Positions 44,833-54,243 of a stretch of 64,000 nucleotides of DNA are shown here, piece after piece. A program made the translations under genes and the position numbers. Source of the stretch: Clostridium sp. D53t1_180928_C8 (GTDB taxonomy: Bacteria; Bacillota; Clostridia; Clostridiales; Clostridiaceae); assembly GCF_015667795.1 (NCBI RefSeq), contig NZ_JADPEL010000015.1, positions 1-64,000 of the forward strand. The letters are read 5' to 3'. The notes under the pieces were generated by a model, which made no database searches, was not told the origin of the DNA, and worked only from the letters and a program-made list of their open reading frames with translations. Position 1 is the first letter of the stretch; each line of letters opens with the position of its first letter.

Positions 44833-44945
44833 ATAAGAGTAAGATTAAAGTGTAATTAAAAATATAAATTTAGGTATTATTAAGTTTATAACAGTTGTTA
44901 AATATATTAAAGGTACTCTTATCAATAGGATAGGAGTATTTTTTT
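44833..44945 (+). promoter_or_regulatory. Candidate transcription attenuator ahead of the polysaccharide operon
   Basis: TACTCTTATC (44914-44923) pairs with GATAGGAGTA (44929-44938, one G-T pair), followed by a run of seven Ts: a standard terminator, yet 105 bases before the first gene and with no gene in front of it. Upstream, ATAAGAGTA (44833-44841) is an exact complement of the terminator's left arm TACTCTTAT (44914-44922), so it can act as antiterminator. About 70 bases lie between them, room for a ligand- or protein-binding fold. Mechanism inferred. Confidence 0.55.
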
Positions 44946-45050
44946 AGTAAAAAATAATATTTACATAATTAAAAATAAATACATTATTAATTATGTAAAT
45001 GTTTAAATAGATTTATTATTAATTTCTTATATTCCAAGGGGGTGAAAGTA

Positions 45051-45740
45051 ATGATTGTAAATAGGAGGGAATTAAAGTACCCAATAGGAGAAATAGACTA
45101 TTATAGAGTAAATAAATTATTCAATGAAATATTAACTCCTGACAAAAACAATGGGAAATATGGATATAAAATTAGAAGTCTATATTTTGACAGTATAAAT
45201 AATGATGACTATTATGCAAAAGTTGGTGGGGAAGAAGTAAGAAAAAAAATTAGATTGAGAATATATGATACTAAATCAACTAAAGTAAAGCTTGAAATAA
45301 AAAGAAAGCTAAATATAAGTCAAATAAAAGAAACTACAACTATAAGCAAAGAAGATGCTATAAGCTTGATAAATAAGGACTATAGTGTTCTTTTAAAATA
45401 TGATGAAATAGCACATTCTGCTTATAATATTATGACCATGGGTCAGTATCAGCCTGTAGTTTTAATTGATTATAATAGAAGAGCTTATATACATACAGAA
45501 AACAATATAAGAGTTACATTAGATAGTGATATAAGATCTAATGAATTTGATTTTAATATGTTTAGTGATGATGTAACAATGGTACCAGCTTTTGATTATT
45601 ATAATGCATTGTTGGAAGTTAAATTTGATGGTGAATTATTTTGCTGGATTTCTCAAGCTTTGGTTGGTTTAGATACAACTAATTATTCAATTAGTAAATA
45701 TTGTAGTGGAAGAAGATTTTATGAAAATTATATATTATAA
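45051..45740 (+). CDS. VTC-domain polyphosphate polymerase-like protein
   Basis: A 229-residue VTC-domain protein, the tunnel-type fold of polyphosphate polymerases. Readable features are YKIRSLYFDS, KKIRLRIYD, KVKLEIKRK, QPVVLIDYNRRAY, VTLDSDIRS, NALLEVKFDGE and YSISKYCSGR, giving the basic and acidic residues that line the tunnel. ATG 45051 follows AAGGGGG; GTG 45042 overlaps that site. Bacterial VTC genes are often beside DUF4956 and CotH genes, as here. It may make polyphosphate or act on another phosphorylated polymer; activity not proven from sequence. Confidence 0.9.
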   Translation: MIVNRRELKYPIGEIDYYRVNKLFNEILTPDKNNGKYGYKIRSLYFDSINNDDYYAKVGGEEVRKKIRLRIYDTKSTKVKLEIKRKLNISQIKETTTISKEDAISLINKDYSVLLKYDEIAHSAYNIMTMGQYQPVVLIDYNRRAYIHTENNIRVTLDSDIRSNEFDFNMFSDDVTMVPAFDYYNALLEVKFDGELFCWISQALVGLDTTNYSISKYCSGRRFYENYIL

Positions 45741-45754
45741 GGTGGTTTATTAAA

Positions 45755-46423
45755 ATGAAAGAAATATTATATGAATATTTATTATCACAGAATGGAAGTA
45801 CAACTGTATTTGATGCATTAGAAATGATGGGGATAGCCCTATTACTATCAATGGTAATATTTTGGACTTACAAAATTACTTTTAGTGGAGTTATGTATAA
45901 CAGAAAATTTAATGTATCTTTAATTATGTTAACACTTGTTACAACTATGGTTATGATTGTAATTGGTAGTGATATAGCATTATCACTAGGTATGGTTGGA
46001 GCATTATCTATAGTTCGTTTTAGAACAGCAATTAAGGATCCAAGAGATACAGGATATATATTCTGGTGTATAGCCATTGGTATTAGTGTTGGTAGTGGAA
46101 ATTATATGATATCAATTATTGGATCATTATTTTTATTTGTTGTATTATCTATTTTTAGTTTTAGTGGTTTTGGAAAAGAAGAAAGATATATTCTTATAGT
46201 TAGGGGACTTAGAGAAAAGGAAGAAGATATTATGAGATGTGTATTTAATTCTTTTAAGGGAAGTCAATTAAGAGCTAAGAATTCAATTGGAAACAATATA
46301 GAAATAATTTATCAAATAAAAATTAAAAATAGTGATGATAAAAACATAGTTGATGATTTATATAAAATAGAAGGTGTAAATACAGTTAATATTGTTGCTC
46401 AAAATGGAGAAACAATAGGTTAG
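45755..46423 (+). CDS. DUF4956 membrane protein
   Basis: A 222-residue membrane protein of the DUF4956 family. Four hydrophobic helices lie within about 22-135, with the family's most conserved part ALSLGMVGALSIVRFRTAIKDPRDTGYIFWCIAIG between helices two and three. A soluble C-terminal domain of about 80 residues ends the protein. Function unknown, but members are nearly always coupled to VTC-domain and CotH genes. It begins 14 bases after the VTC gene with AAGGTGG, and is followed eight bases later by cotH. Confidence 0.93.
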   Translation: MKEILYEYLLSQNGSTTVFDALEMMGIALLLSMVIFWTYKITFSGVMYNRKFNVSLIMLTLVTTMVMIVIGSDIALSLGMVGALSIVRFRTAIKDPRDTGYIFWCIAIGISVGSGNYMISIIGSLFLFVVLSIFSFSGFGKEERYILIVRGLREKEEDIMRCVFNSFKGSQLRAKNSIGNNIEIIYQIKIKNSDDKNIVDDLYKIEGVNTVNIVAQNGETIG

Positions 46424-46431
46424 GTGATTTT

Positions 46432-47931
46432 ATGAAAAAAGATATCTTAAGGGGATTCATGGCCTTAGTATTTATTTTTCTAACGTTAATATCTTGTGCT
46501 CTTTTAAAAGAATTTAAAGGAGACGTTAAAGAGTTAGATGGGGATAATGGAAACAATGAATCTAATAAATTTTATGGATATAATTTAGAAAATACTACAT
46601 TTAACTTACCTGTAGTTATAATAAATACAAATGGGAACTCAGTAAAAAGACAAGAAGATATAACTGCTGATATGCAAGTATATGATAGTAATAACAATAC
46701 TTTAAATGAAGAGCCTAGCTTAGAAAGTAGGATTAACATAAGCATAAGAGGTAATAGTACATCTAAATATCCTAAAAAACAATATAGCTTAGAGTTTATA
46801 AATAGTAAAGGTGAAGAAAAGAGTAAAAAGATATTAGATATGGAAAAGGGATCTGATTGGATATTAAATGGACCTTTTTCTGATAAATCCTTAATGAGAA
46901 ATTATATAGCTTATAAAACAGCTAGAAATATAATGGAATATGCTCCTGATGTAAGATTCTGTGAAGTTTTTGTAATTGATGATGGCAGCAAGACTATTAA
47001 AGAGGAACATTATAAGGGTGTATATCTAATGATAGAAAAAATAAAGAGAGATGAAAATAGAGTAGAAATTACTAAATCTCAAGATAATATGAACGAGACA
47101 AGCTTTATTGTCTCTAAGGATAGAGTAAAAGAAAGTGATATAGGATTAAATAGTTATGGGGTTCAAACTTATATTGATTTTTATGGATTAAATATAGAAT
47201 ATCCTAAAAAACAACTTACTGAAGGAAAGTATGAATATATAAATAAATATATTAGTGAATTTGAAAGAATATTATATTCAGATAAATTTAATGATCCAAT
47301 AGATGGATATAGGAAGTATATAGATGTAGATTCTTTTGTAGATTACTACATTATAAATGAATTTTTCAAAAATACAGATGCAGGTTTATTAAGTACATAT
47401 TTCTATAAAGATTATGCAGGAAAATTAAAAGCAGGTCCAATATGGGATTTTAATAAATCATTAGGTAATCATAATGAGGAGATAGGGATACCATACGACT
47501 ATACATCATTTTTCATGATTAATCGACCATGGTTTGATAGATTAATGGAAGATAAAAGTTTTAGTGAGCAGGTTGTAAATAGGTTTAAGTATCTACGAAC
47601 AACATATTTAAGTGATAATTACTTAATGGAAATGATTGATGAAGCATTGACTCTTTTAGGAGATGCACCAAAGCGTAATTTTTATAAATGGTCAATAGAA
47701 ATGTGTAATCAGGCTGAAGTATTTGAAGATAATGGAGATATAACACAATCTTATTCATTGAATATAGAACCTTATAGAGAATTTTTAGAAAAAAATCAAA
47801 AATTATTAAAAAGTACTGAATATAGATCAAAATCATATGAAGAAGAGATATTAATGATGAAAGAATTTATAATTAATAGAGGAAAATGGATGGATGATAA
47901 TATAGACAGTCTTAGCAAATGGGCGAGCTAA
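46432..47931 (+). CDS. CotH-family protein kinase lipoprotein
   Basis: Exported lipoprotein of 499 residues with lipobox LISC (Cys22) and a CotH kinase domain. Typical features: INISIRGNSTSKYPKKQYSLEF, GSDWILNGPFSDKSLMRNYIAYK, GVYLMIEKIKRDENRVEI, DYYIINEFFKNTDAGLLSTYFYKD and GPIWDFNKSLGN (metal-binding Asp and Asn). Known CotH proteins phosphorylate spore-coat proteins; related proteins act on surfaces and wall polymers. Here it stands outside the membrane, next to a polysaccharide synthase, and may phosphorylate an exported protein or glycan. Cellulosome-like dockerins are absent. Confidence 0.92.
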   Translation: MKKDILRGFMALVFIFLTLISCALLKEFKGDVKELDGDNGNNESNKFYGYNLENTTFNLPVVIINTNGNSVKRQEDITADMQVYDSNNNTLNEEPSLESRINISIRGNSTSKYPKKQYSLEFINSKGEEKSKKILDMEKGSDWILNGPFSDKSLMRNYIAYKTARNIMEYAPDVRFCEVFVIDDGSKTIKEEHYKGVYLMIEKIKRDENRVEITKSQDNMNETSFIVSKDRVKESDIGLNSYGVQTYIDFYGLNIEYPKKQLTEGKYEYINKYISEFERILYSDKFNDPIDGYRKYIDVDSFVDYYIINEFFKNTDAGLLSTYFYKDYAGKLKAGPIWDFNKSLGNHNEEIGIPYDYTSFFMINRPWFDRLMEDKSFSEQVVNRFKYLRTTYLSDNYLMEMIDEALTLLGDAPKRNFYKWSIEMCNQAEVFEDNGDITQSYSLNIEPYREFLEKNQKLLKSTEYRSKSYEEEILMMKEFIINRGKWMDDNIDSLSKWAS

Positions 47932-47943
47932 TAGGAGATAAAA

Positions 47944-50037
47944 ATGAAAAAGTTTTTAATAATTTCTACAATAATATTTATATTTCTTACTAGTCATATA
48001 AGTGAATTTATATCAGATAAATTACGAAGCACTGACTCTTATTTTACTAAAGTTATAGATAAAGATATATATATAACTAAAAATGATAAATGGGAGAAGT
48101 TATATATAAAAGGTATTAATCTTACATCAACAAGACCTGGTGCTTACGAAAGTGAGAATAAAGTAACATATGAAGAATATTTGAGTTGGATATCATTAAT
48201 AAGTGATATGGGAGTAAATTGTATAAGAGTACCTAATTTGATGGGACATGATTTCTATAAAGCATTAGAAGAATTTAATAGAGATAAGGAAGAGCCAATT
48301 TACTTAATGCAAGGTATATATTTTGATGAAACTTATTTACAAGATGGCTATGACCCTCAAAGTAGTAATTTAAAATCAATATTTAAGGATAATATAAAGT
48401 TAATAGTTGATTCGATACATGGGAATCCATATAACTATGATAAACCTGATATATTACAAAACTATACTACAAGTGTTTCAGAATATGTACTTGGGTATAC
48501 AGTTGGAATAGAGTTTGCAGAAGATGATTTAATATATACAGAAATTATGAATGAAAATAAAAGTTATAATGGTGAGTATATTTATACAGACAATGATTCT
48601 TCATCATTTGAATCATATTTAGCACAAATGGGAGATTATCTAGCTAATTATGAAATGAAAACTTATGAAAATCAAAGATTAATAAGCTTTATAGGATCAT
48701 CATCATATCATATAGTTAGTAGTAGAGAAAATCCTAATGAAGATAATGTTATATCAAACTTATCAACAGATAAGTATTCAGCTAAAAAGTATATTGATAT
48801 AGAAAATATAAAATATAAAAATAATTTAAAAACAGGAATAGTAGTTTCTTATAATATATTTCCATCATATTCTGAGATAAAAGAATATCAAGGAGATTTA
48901 AAATATTATTTTGAGAAAATAAATGATTATCATACTATTCCAGTTTTAATAAGTGAATTAGGAATACCTTCATCTAGAGTAGCTAATAGTTTTAATGAAG
49001 GAAATGAATATGTAAATGAAGAAGAGCAAGGAAAATTATTAGTACAAGCTTATAAAGATATTAAAGCTTCTAGTTGTGCAGGTGGGTTTATCTTTGAATT
49101 CCAAGATAGTTGGAATAGATCTTCTTGGAATACTAGAGATAGTAAAATATTAGATAGGTCAGCTTATTGGAGTGATGCACAAACATATGCACAAAGTTTT
49201 GGTGTTATGGCTTTTGATCCAGGAGAAGCTAAAAGTATTTCTTATCCGGATGAAAGTATTGATGAGTGGAGCAGTAATGATGTTATAAGTGAAGATGAAA
49301 ATATAACTTTATCTATGAAAAGTGATGAGAAATATTTATACTTTATGATTAAATCATTAAATGACTTTGATTTTGAAAAAAATGAAGTATATATAGATTT
49401 AGATGTAACACCAAAGTCAGGTGTTGAAAAAAGCTCACAATTTAATTTAACATTTGAAAAACCTATAGATTTTATTATAGAGATTAATGAAAAGGAAAAC
49501 TCTAGGGTGTATGTTCATGAGTATTATAATGAATTTACATTTAACAAGAATAAAAAGCTAAATAAAATAAGGCCAGATTTAATAAATCATAAGTATGATA
49601 TGGATGAATTTTCTAAAATATTTATGGAGGTAAGCCCTAAAACTTATGTGGAGAGCCTAAATAGCTTTATAGATGAAATCAACTATGAAACAGGAAAATT
49701 AGTATATGGAAATGCAAATCCGAGCAGTGAAGATTTTAACTCAGTTTCAGATTTTTATATAGGAGATAATTATATTGAAATTAGAATACCATGGGCTTTA
49801 TTAAATTTTATGGATCCTTCTACAAAGCAAATAAAAGACGATTTCTATAAAGAGTTTAATATTAAGCCATTACAGATAAAAGATCTAAATGTGGGATGTA
49901 CTATAAAAGAGAATGGATTAATAATAAAAAGATTAAAAAGTGAAGAATATGATTTAGAGAGTTGGATTATACCAAAGTACCATGAGAGATTAAAAGAGTC
50001 ATATTATATTTTGAAGGAAGAGTTAAATAAAGAATAG
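47944..50037 (+). CDS. Secreted TIM-barrel glycosidase-like protein
   Basis: A 697-residue exported protein with an N-terminal hydrophobic signal or anchor (3-17). Residues 50-410 look like a clan-A glycosidase barrel: KLYIKGINLTSTRPG, MGVNCIRVPN, GYTVGIEF (Glu190 at the acid/base place, but with Ile where Asn is usual) and IPVLISELGIPSS (Glu338 at the nucleophile place). GGFIFEFQDSWNRSSW follows as the eighth strand region. Residues 430-690 are beta-rich, perhaps a carbohydrate-binding domain. It may trim or transfer onto the polymer made by the GT2 enzyme coded two genes later, as glycosidases do in other exopolysaccharide operons. Confidence 0.7.
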   Translation: MKKFLIISTIIFIFLTSHISEFISDKLRSTDSYFTKVIDKDIYITKNDKWEKLYIKGINLTSTRPGAYESENKVTYEEYLSWISLISDMGVNCIRVPNLMGHDFYKALEEFNRDKEEPIYLMQGIYFDETYLQDGYDPQSSNLKSIFKDNIKLIVDSIHGNPYNYDKPDILQNYTTSVSEYVLGYTVGIEFAEDDLIYTEIMNENKSYNGEYIYTDNDSSSFESYLAQMGDYLANYEMKTYENQRLISFIGSSSYHIVSSRENPNEDNVISNLSTDKYSAKKYIDIENIKYKNNLKTGIVVSYNIFPSYSEIKEYQGDLKYYFEKINDYHTIPVLISELGIPSSRVANSFNEGNEYVNEEEQGKLLVQAYKDIKASSCAGGFIFEFQDSWNRSSWNTRDSKILDRSAYWSDAQTYAQSFGVMAFDPGEAKSISYPDESIDEWSSNDVISEDENITLSMKSDEKYLYFMIKSLNDFDFEKNEVYIDLDVTPKSGVEKSSQFNLTFEKPIDFIIEINEKENSRVYVHEYYNEFTFNKNKKLNKIRPDLINHKYDMDEFSKIFMEVSPKTYVESLNSFIDEINYETGKLVYGNANPSSEDFNSVSDFYIGDNYIEIRIPWALLNFMDPSTKQIKDDFYKEFNIKPLQIKDLNVGCTIKENGLIIKRLKSEEYDLESWIIPKYHERLKESYYILKEELNKE

Positions 50038-50052
50038 GAAAGGTAATATATA

Positions 50053-51189
50053 ATGCAAAATGTAGCGAAGATATATATAATTTTAAGCTTCTTCATATAT
50101 ATAATTTTATCAGCTATAGTGTATATGATAATAATAGATAAAATAGATATTATTTATAATAAAAAGGTTAAAAAACTAGATACTACTTTTAAGAAAGTAG
50201 TTTTGCAACAGTTAAATTGTATTAAGGAAGATAAGGGAATTTCTAAAATTGATATTCAATATGTATTGAATAAGTTAAAAAAGAAGCATTATATAAACTC
50301 ATTTATTAATGCAATAACTGAGTTTAATAAGGATAGAGAAAATCATAATTTTACTAGGATATATAGTAGCAACTTTGAAGATTTTATAGAGGCATTTTTA
50401 AAAAAGAATAAGAAAAAAGATGAAACAATAAAAGCTTTTTGCGCAGTTGTATTAGGTGAATTTAAACTAAGTAATTATGAAGTTAATACTTTCTTAATAG
50501 AATGCTTAAATACTAACTCAATATATTTAAGAGTAGCTTCTCTTGAAGCTATTTCTAAAATAGGTAATGAAAAAAACTTTATTCAAGCAATTAAATATAT
50601 TTCAGATAAGAACTATTACATACATAATAAAGTATTCATTGATATATTAAATCAATTTGAGGGAAATACATACCTATTAAATAAAGAATTACTTAATAAT
50701 TTTAATGTTTTTAATAACAATTTAAAAAAGAATATAATAGAACATTATAAAAATAATAAAGTTGAATTTGTTAAAGAAAATTTAATAGATATATTAAAGG
50801 GGAAAAATGCTGAAAAGGAAATTAGAATAAGCATTATTAAGTATTTTTCATCCGTAATCCATAAATATGCTCAGGATGTAATTATTGAGATTCTAAGGAG
50901 AGGTGACTGGGAATATAGGGCTGTATGTGCAACGGCATTAGCTAGTTATAAAAATGAAGATAGTGTGAATGCATTATTAGTAAGTGTCACTGATAAAAAC
51001 TGGTATGTAAGATATAATTCAGCAATTTCTTTATTACAGTTTGGTGATGATGTAATAGATTTGGTTTTTTTAAAAGAAGACAAGTACTCTAGAGATATTA
51101 TTTTTTATGCTATGTTTATGAAAAATAAAATAAGTTATGAAGAGTATCTAGAAAAATCTAGAGATTTAGAGGGAATTTATAATGTTTAA
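50053..51189 (+). CDS. Membrane-anchored HEAT-repeat protein
   Basis: A 378-residue protein with an N-terminal membrane helix (about 8-30) followed by a basic stretch (YNKKVKKLD), so the body is cytoplasmic. From about 115 onward it has helical repeats of the HEAT type; the clearest are SIYLRVASLEAISKIGNEKN and DWEYRAVCATALASYKNEDSVNALLVSVTDKNWYVRYNSAISLLQFGD. Such scaffolds bind partner proteins. It overlaps the GT2 gene start by 8 bases, pointing to a tightly coupled pair; a role in holding or regulating the synthase at the membrane is inferred. Confidence 0.83.
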   Translation: MQNVAKIYIILSFFIYIILSAIVYMIIIDKIDIIYNKKVKKLDTTFKKVVLQQLNCIKEDKGISKIDIQYVLNKLKKKHYINSFINAITEFNKDRENHNFTRIYSSNFEDFIEAFLKKNKKKDETIKAFCAVVLGEFKLSNYEVNTFLIECLNTNSIYLRVASLEAISKIGNEKNFIQAIKYISDKNYYIHNKVFIDILNQFEGNTYLLNKELLNNFNVFNNNLKKNIIEHYKNNKVEFVKENLIDILKGKNAEKEIRISIIKYFSSVIHKYAQDVIIEILRRGDWEYRAVCATALASYKNEDSVNALLVSVTDKNWYVRYNSAISLLQFGDDVIDLVFLKEDKYSRDIIFYAMFMKNKISYEEYLEKSRDLEGIYNV

Positions 51190-52594
51190 GTTAGTTATTG
51201 AATATTTAAATATATTTTTTATGTACTATATATTTATATACTCAGTTATATTTTTTATATCTACTATTTCGTCAGTTTTGGAGCTTTACGATAGTAGGAG
51301 AAAGAAAAAGTTTTTAAATGAGATATCAATAAAGAGTCGTGAAAATTATATACCGATTTCCATTTTAGTTCCAGCCTATAATGAAGAGGAAACTATAGTT
51401 GATTGTATAAAATCATTATCATATTTAGATTATTCTGAATATGAAATAATTGTAATAGATGATGGATCAAAAGATAGTACTTCAAAGGTTGTTATTGAGA
51501 AATTTAATCTAAAAAAAATAGCAAGGCCAATTCGAAGAGTTGTTCAATGTGAAAAAGAGGAAAGTGTTTATGAGGGATATACATTTAACAATAAAAAAAT
51601 AACACTTGTTAAAAAGAAAAATGGCGGAAAAGCAGATGCTCTTAATATGGGAATAAATATATCTAAATATCCATTATTTGTTTCACTTGATGCAGATTCA
51701 ATACTTCAGAGAGATTCTTTAAGCAATATAGTAAGACCATTTATGGAAGATTATACAACTGTTGCTGTTGGGGGAAATATAAAAGTCGCTAATCAAGTTA
51801 TATTAGATAAAGGAGAGGTTGTAAAAACATTTTCACCTAAAAAATTACTAGTAATATTCCAGCTTATAGAATATTATAGAGTCTTTTTAACAACAAGAGT
51901 TTGGTTTAATAGATTTAATGGGAATTTAATTATTTCTGGAGCATTTGGATTATTTAAAAAAAGTTCCGTACTTAATATTGGAGGATATGATACTAATACT
52001 GTAGGAGAAGATATGGATCTTGTAGTAAAGCTTCATTCGTTCTATAGAAAAAATAAGCTTCCATATAAAATTAAATATGCATATGATGCAATTTGTTGGT
52101 CTCAAGTACCAGAGAAATTTAAGGATTTTAAGAATCAAAGAAGACGTTGGCATATAGGTCTCATGACTAGTTTGATAAATCACAAATATATATTATTAAA
52201 TCCTAAATATGGACTTGTAGGGGTATTTTCTTTCTTATATTTCTTAATATATGAATTATTATCATGCATATTAGATATAGTAGGAATAGTTATAGTGATT
52301 TTATCATATTTTACGGGAATATTAAGTATAGATTTTCTATTTGTATTTTTTATGTTTTATATTGCCTATGGGGTAGTAATATCATTTACGTCTATAATGT
52401 TAGAAAACTATGTGTTTAATCATATACCAAGTAGATGGACTATTTTAAAGTTAATACTTTTATCTTTAATAGAGTGTTTTGGATATAGACAAATTTGTTC
52501 TTGGTGTAGATTAACTGGAATTATAGGTTATAGAAAGAGAAAGCATGAATGGAATAAAATAAGCAGAAGAAAGCAAAATAAAGTTTACAATTAA
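51182..52594 (+). CDS. Processive family 2 glycosyltransferase (polysaccharide synthase)
   Basis: Membrane glycosyltransferase of 470 residues with the layout of PgaC/hyaluronan/cellulose-type synthases: an N-terminal helix pair (about 8-33), GT2 domain, then three or four C-terminal helices from about 340. All processive motifs are present: VPAYNEEE and IDDGS (Asp93-Asp94), DAD at 170-172 (UDP-sugar/metal), GED at 275-277 (catalytic base Asp277) and QRRRW at 319-323 (acceptor holding). It should polymerise a sugar from a nucleotide donor and export it. Sugar identity unknown. Last gene of the six-gene operon, followed by a terminator. Confidence 0.92.
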   Translation: MFKLVIEYLNIFFMYYIFIYSVIFFISTISSVLELYDSRRKKKFLNEISIKSRENYIPISILVPAYNEEETIVDCIKSLSYLDYSEYEIIVIDDGSKDSTSKVVIEKFNLKKIARPIRRVVQCEKEESVYEGYTFNNKKITLVKKKNGGKADALNMGINISKYPLFVSLDADSILQRDSLSNIVRPFMEDYTTVAVGGNIKVANQVILDKGEVVKTFSPKKLLVIFQLIEYYRVFLTTRVWFNRFNGNLIISGAFGLFKKSSVLNIGGYDTNTVGEDMDLVVKLHSFYRKNKLPYKIKYAYDAICWSQVPEKFKDFKNQRRRWHIGLMTSLINHKYILLNPKYGLVGVFSFLYFLIYELLSCILDIVGIVIVILSYFTGILSIDFLFVFFMFYIAYGVVISFTSIMLENYVFNHIPSRWTILKLILLSLIECFGYRQICSWCRLTGIIGYRKRKHEWNKISRRKQNKVYN

Positions 52595-52597
52595 AAT

Positions 52598-52640
52598 AGG
52601 GCTTTAATAGGCGGAATTAGTCTATTAAAGCCTTAAATTA
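52598..52640 (+). terminator. Terminator after the polysaccharide operon
   Basis: AGGGCTTTAATAG (52598-52610) pairs with CTATTAAAGCCTT (52622-52634), then a mixed AAATTATTT tail. The following 52641-52866 is AT-rich with no supported gene. Confidence 0.7.
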
Positions 52641-52866
52641 TTTAGAAGTAAGGTAGCTAATATTATGCATAGTGGATTTATTATATAGGAGTAGCAAATT
52701 TGGCTGGGATATTAATAATAATTTAGGTAAAATAGAACTAGAAATAATTGATTTATAAATAAAGGTTAAAATAAAAGTAGGAAGTAATAATTAAAAAAAG
52801 AAGATAAAAAATAAAAGGTGAAAATAGTTATATTTTTAGAAAACAAATTACTATAAAAACCCCAAA

Positions 52867-52880
52867 AGAAAACGTTATAA
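52867..52880 (+). promoter_or_regulatory. Candidate cre site at the fucO promoter
   Basis: AGAAAACGTTATAA matches the cre core TGAAAACGTTNTAA apart from its first base. It lies immediately before a TATTATAATATAAAG stretch likely to hold the -10 of fucO, so CcpA binding there would repress. Confidence 0.45.
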
Positions 52881-52916
52881 TAATATTATAATATAAAGTT
52901 TAAGGGGGATATGAGG

Positions 52917-54083
52917 ATGGCAAATAAGATAGTATTAAATGAAACATCTTATCATGGAGCAGGTGCAATAAAGGAAATAATTACAGAGGTTAAAGGGAGA
53001 AATTTGAAAAAGGCCTTTTTATGTTCTGATCCAGATCTAATAAAATTTGGAGTAACAGAAAAAGTAATTAATGTATTAGAAGAAGCTAGTCTTTCATATG
53101 AAGTATATTCTGATATAAAGCCAAATCCAACAATAGAAAATGTACAAAGTGGAGTAGAGGCATTTAAAGCATCAGGCGCAGATTACATAATTGCAGTTGG
53201 TGGAGGTTCATCTATAGATACAGCAAAAGCTGTAGGTATAATAATAAAAAATCCGGAATTTGAAGATGTTAGAAGCTTAGAGGGATTATCAGAAACTAAA
53301 AATAAATGTGTACCAATAATTGCAGTACCAACAACTGCAGGTACTGCAGCAGAGGTTACTATAAACTATGTTATAACAGATATTGAGAAAAATAGGAAGT
53401 TTGTATGTGTAGATGCAAATGATATACCAGTAGTTGCAATAGTGGACCCAGAAATGACAGCAAGTATGCCAAGAGGACTTACAGCTGCAACTGGAATGGA
53501 TGCATTAACTCATGCAATAGAAGGATTCATAACTGGTGGGGCATGGGAAATGTCTGATATGTTCCATTTAAAAGCTATAGAATTAATTTCTAATAATTTA
53601 AGAGGTGCAGTAGAAAACACTAAAGAAGGAAGAGAAGGAATGGCTCTTGGACAATATATAGCTGGTATGGGATTCTCTAACGTAGGACTAGGAATAGTTC
53701 ACTCAATGGCTCATACTTTAGGAGCTCTATATGATACACCACATGGAATAGCAAATGCAATAATTTTACCAACTGTAATGGAATATAATGCAGATGTAAC
53801 AGGAGATAAGTATAAGTATATAGCGATAGCTATGGGCGTTAAAGGTGTAGAAGATATGAATGAAAGTGAATATAGAAAAGCTGCAATAGATGCAGTTAAG
53901 AAGCTTTCATCAGATATAGGAATTCCAAAGGATTTAACAGAAATAGTTAAAGAAGAAGATATTCCTTTCTTATCTCAATCAGCATATGAAGATGCTTGTA
54001 GACCAGGAAATCCAAAAGAAACATCAGTTGAGGATATTGCTGAATTATTCAAATCATTAGTGTGCGTAAAAGTTAATAATTAA
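52917..54083 (+). CDS. fucO: Lactaldehyde reductase (propanediol oxidoreductase)
   Basis: Iron-dependent group III alcohol dehydrogenase that reduces L-lactaldehyde, made by FucA, to L-1,2-propanediol with NADH. It reads very close to remembered E. coli FucO: DYIIAVGGGSSIDTAKA, PEFEDVRSLEGLS, PTTAGTAAEVTINYVITD, GMDALTHAIEG and GLGIVHSMAHTLGA...HGIANA, which supply the Asp and three His iron ligands. I start at ATG 52917 (MANKIVLNET), matching the E. coli N-terminus; ATG 52911 is possible. It stands alone with its own promoter, ends at a shared terminator with the convergent AraC gene, and completes the fucose pathway. Confidence 0.95.
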   Translation: MANKIVLNETSYHGAGAIKEIITEVKGRNLKKAFLCSDPDLIKFGVTEKVINVLEEASLSYEVYSDIKPNPTIENVQSGVEAFKASGADYIIAVGGGSSIDTAKAVGIIIKNPEFEDVRSLEGLSETKNKCVPIIAVPTTAGTAAEVTINYVITDIEKNRKFVCVDANDIPVVAIVDPEMTASMPRGLTAATGMDALTHAIEGFITGGAWEMSDMFHLKAIELISNNLRGAVENTKEGREGMALGQYIAGMGFSNVGLGIVHSMAHTLGALYDTPHGIANAIILPTVMEYNADVTGDKYKYIAIAMGVKGVEDMNESEYRKAAIDAVKKLSSDIGIPKDLTEIVKEEDIPFLSQSAYEDACRPGNPKETSVEDIAELFKSLVCVKVNN

Positions 54084-54182
54084 TTTTAAAAAATAAATTC
54101 CTTTTCATTTTTAGAATGAGTAAATTAAAAAGTAGCTTCAAATCCACAATAATTAAAGTTAAACTTTTTAAACCACCACTTA

Positions 54183-54230
54183 TAAAGAAGCAATCTCGAA
54201 AATATTTTTAGGAGATTGCTTCTTTAATTA
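54183..54230. terminator. Bidirectional terminator between fucO and the AraC gene
   Basis: AAAGAAGCAATCTC (54184-54197) pairs perfectly with GAGATTGCTTCTTT (54212-54225). T-rich bases follow on the plus strand and A-rich bases precede it, so it can stop both convergent genes. Confidence 0.88.
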
Positions 54231-54243
54231 TATTACTTAAGTT

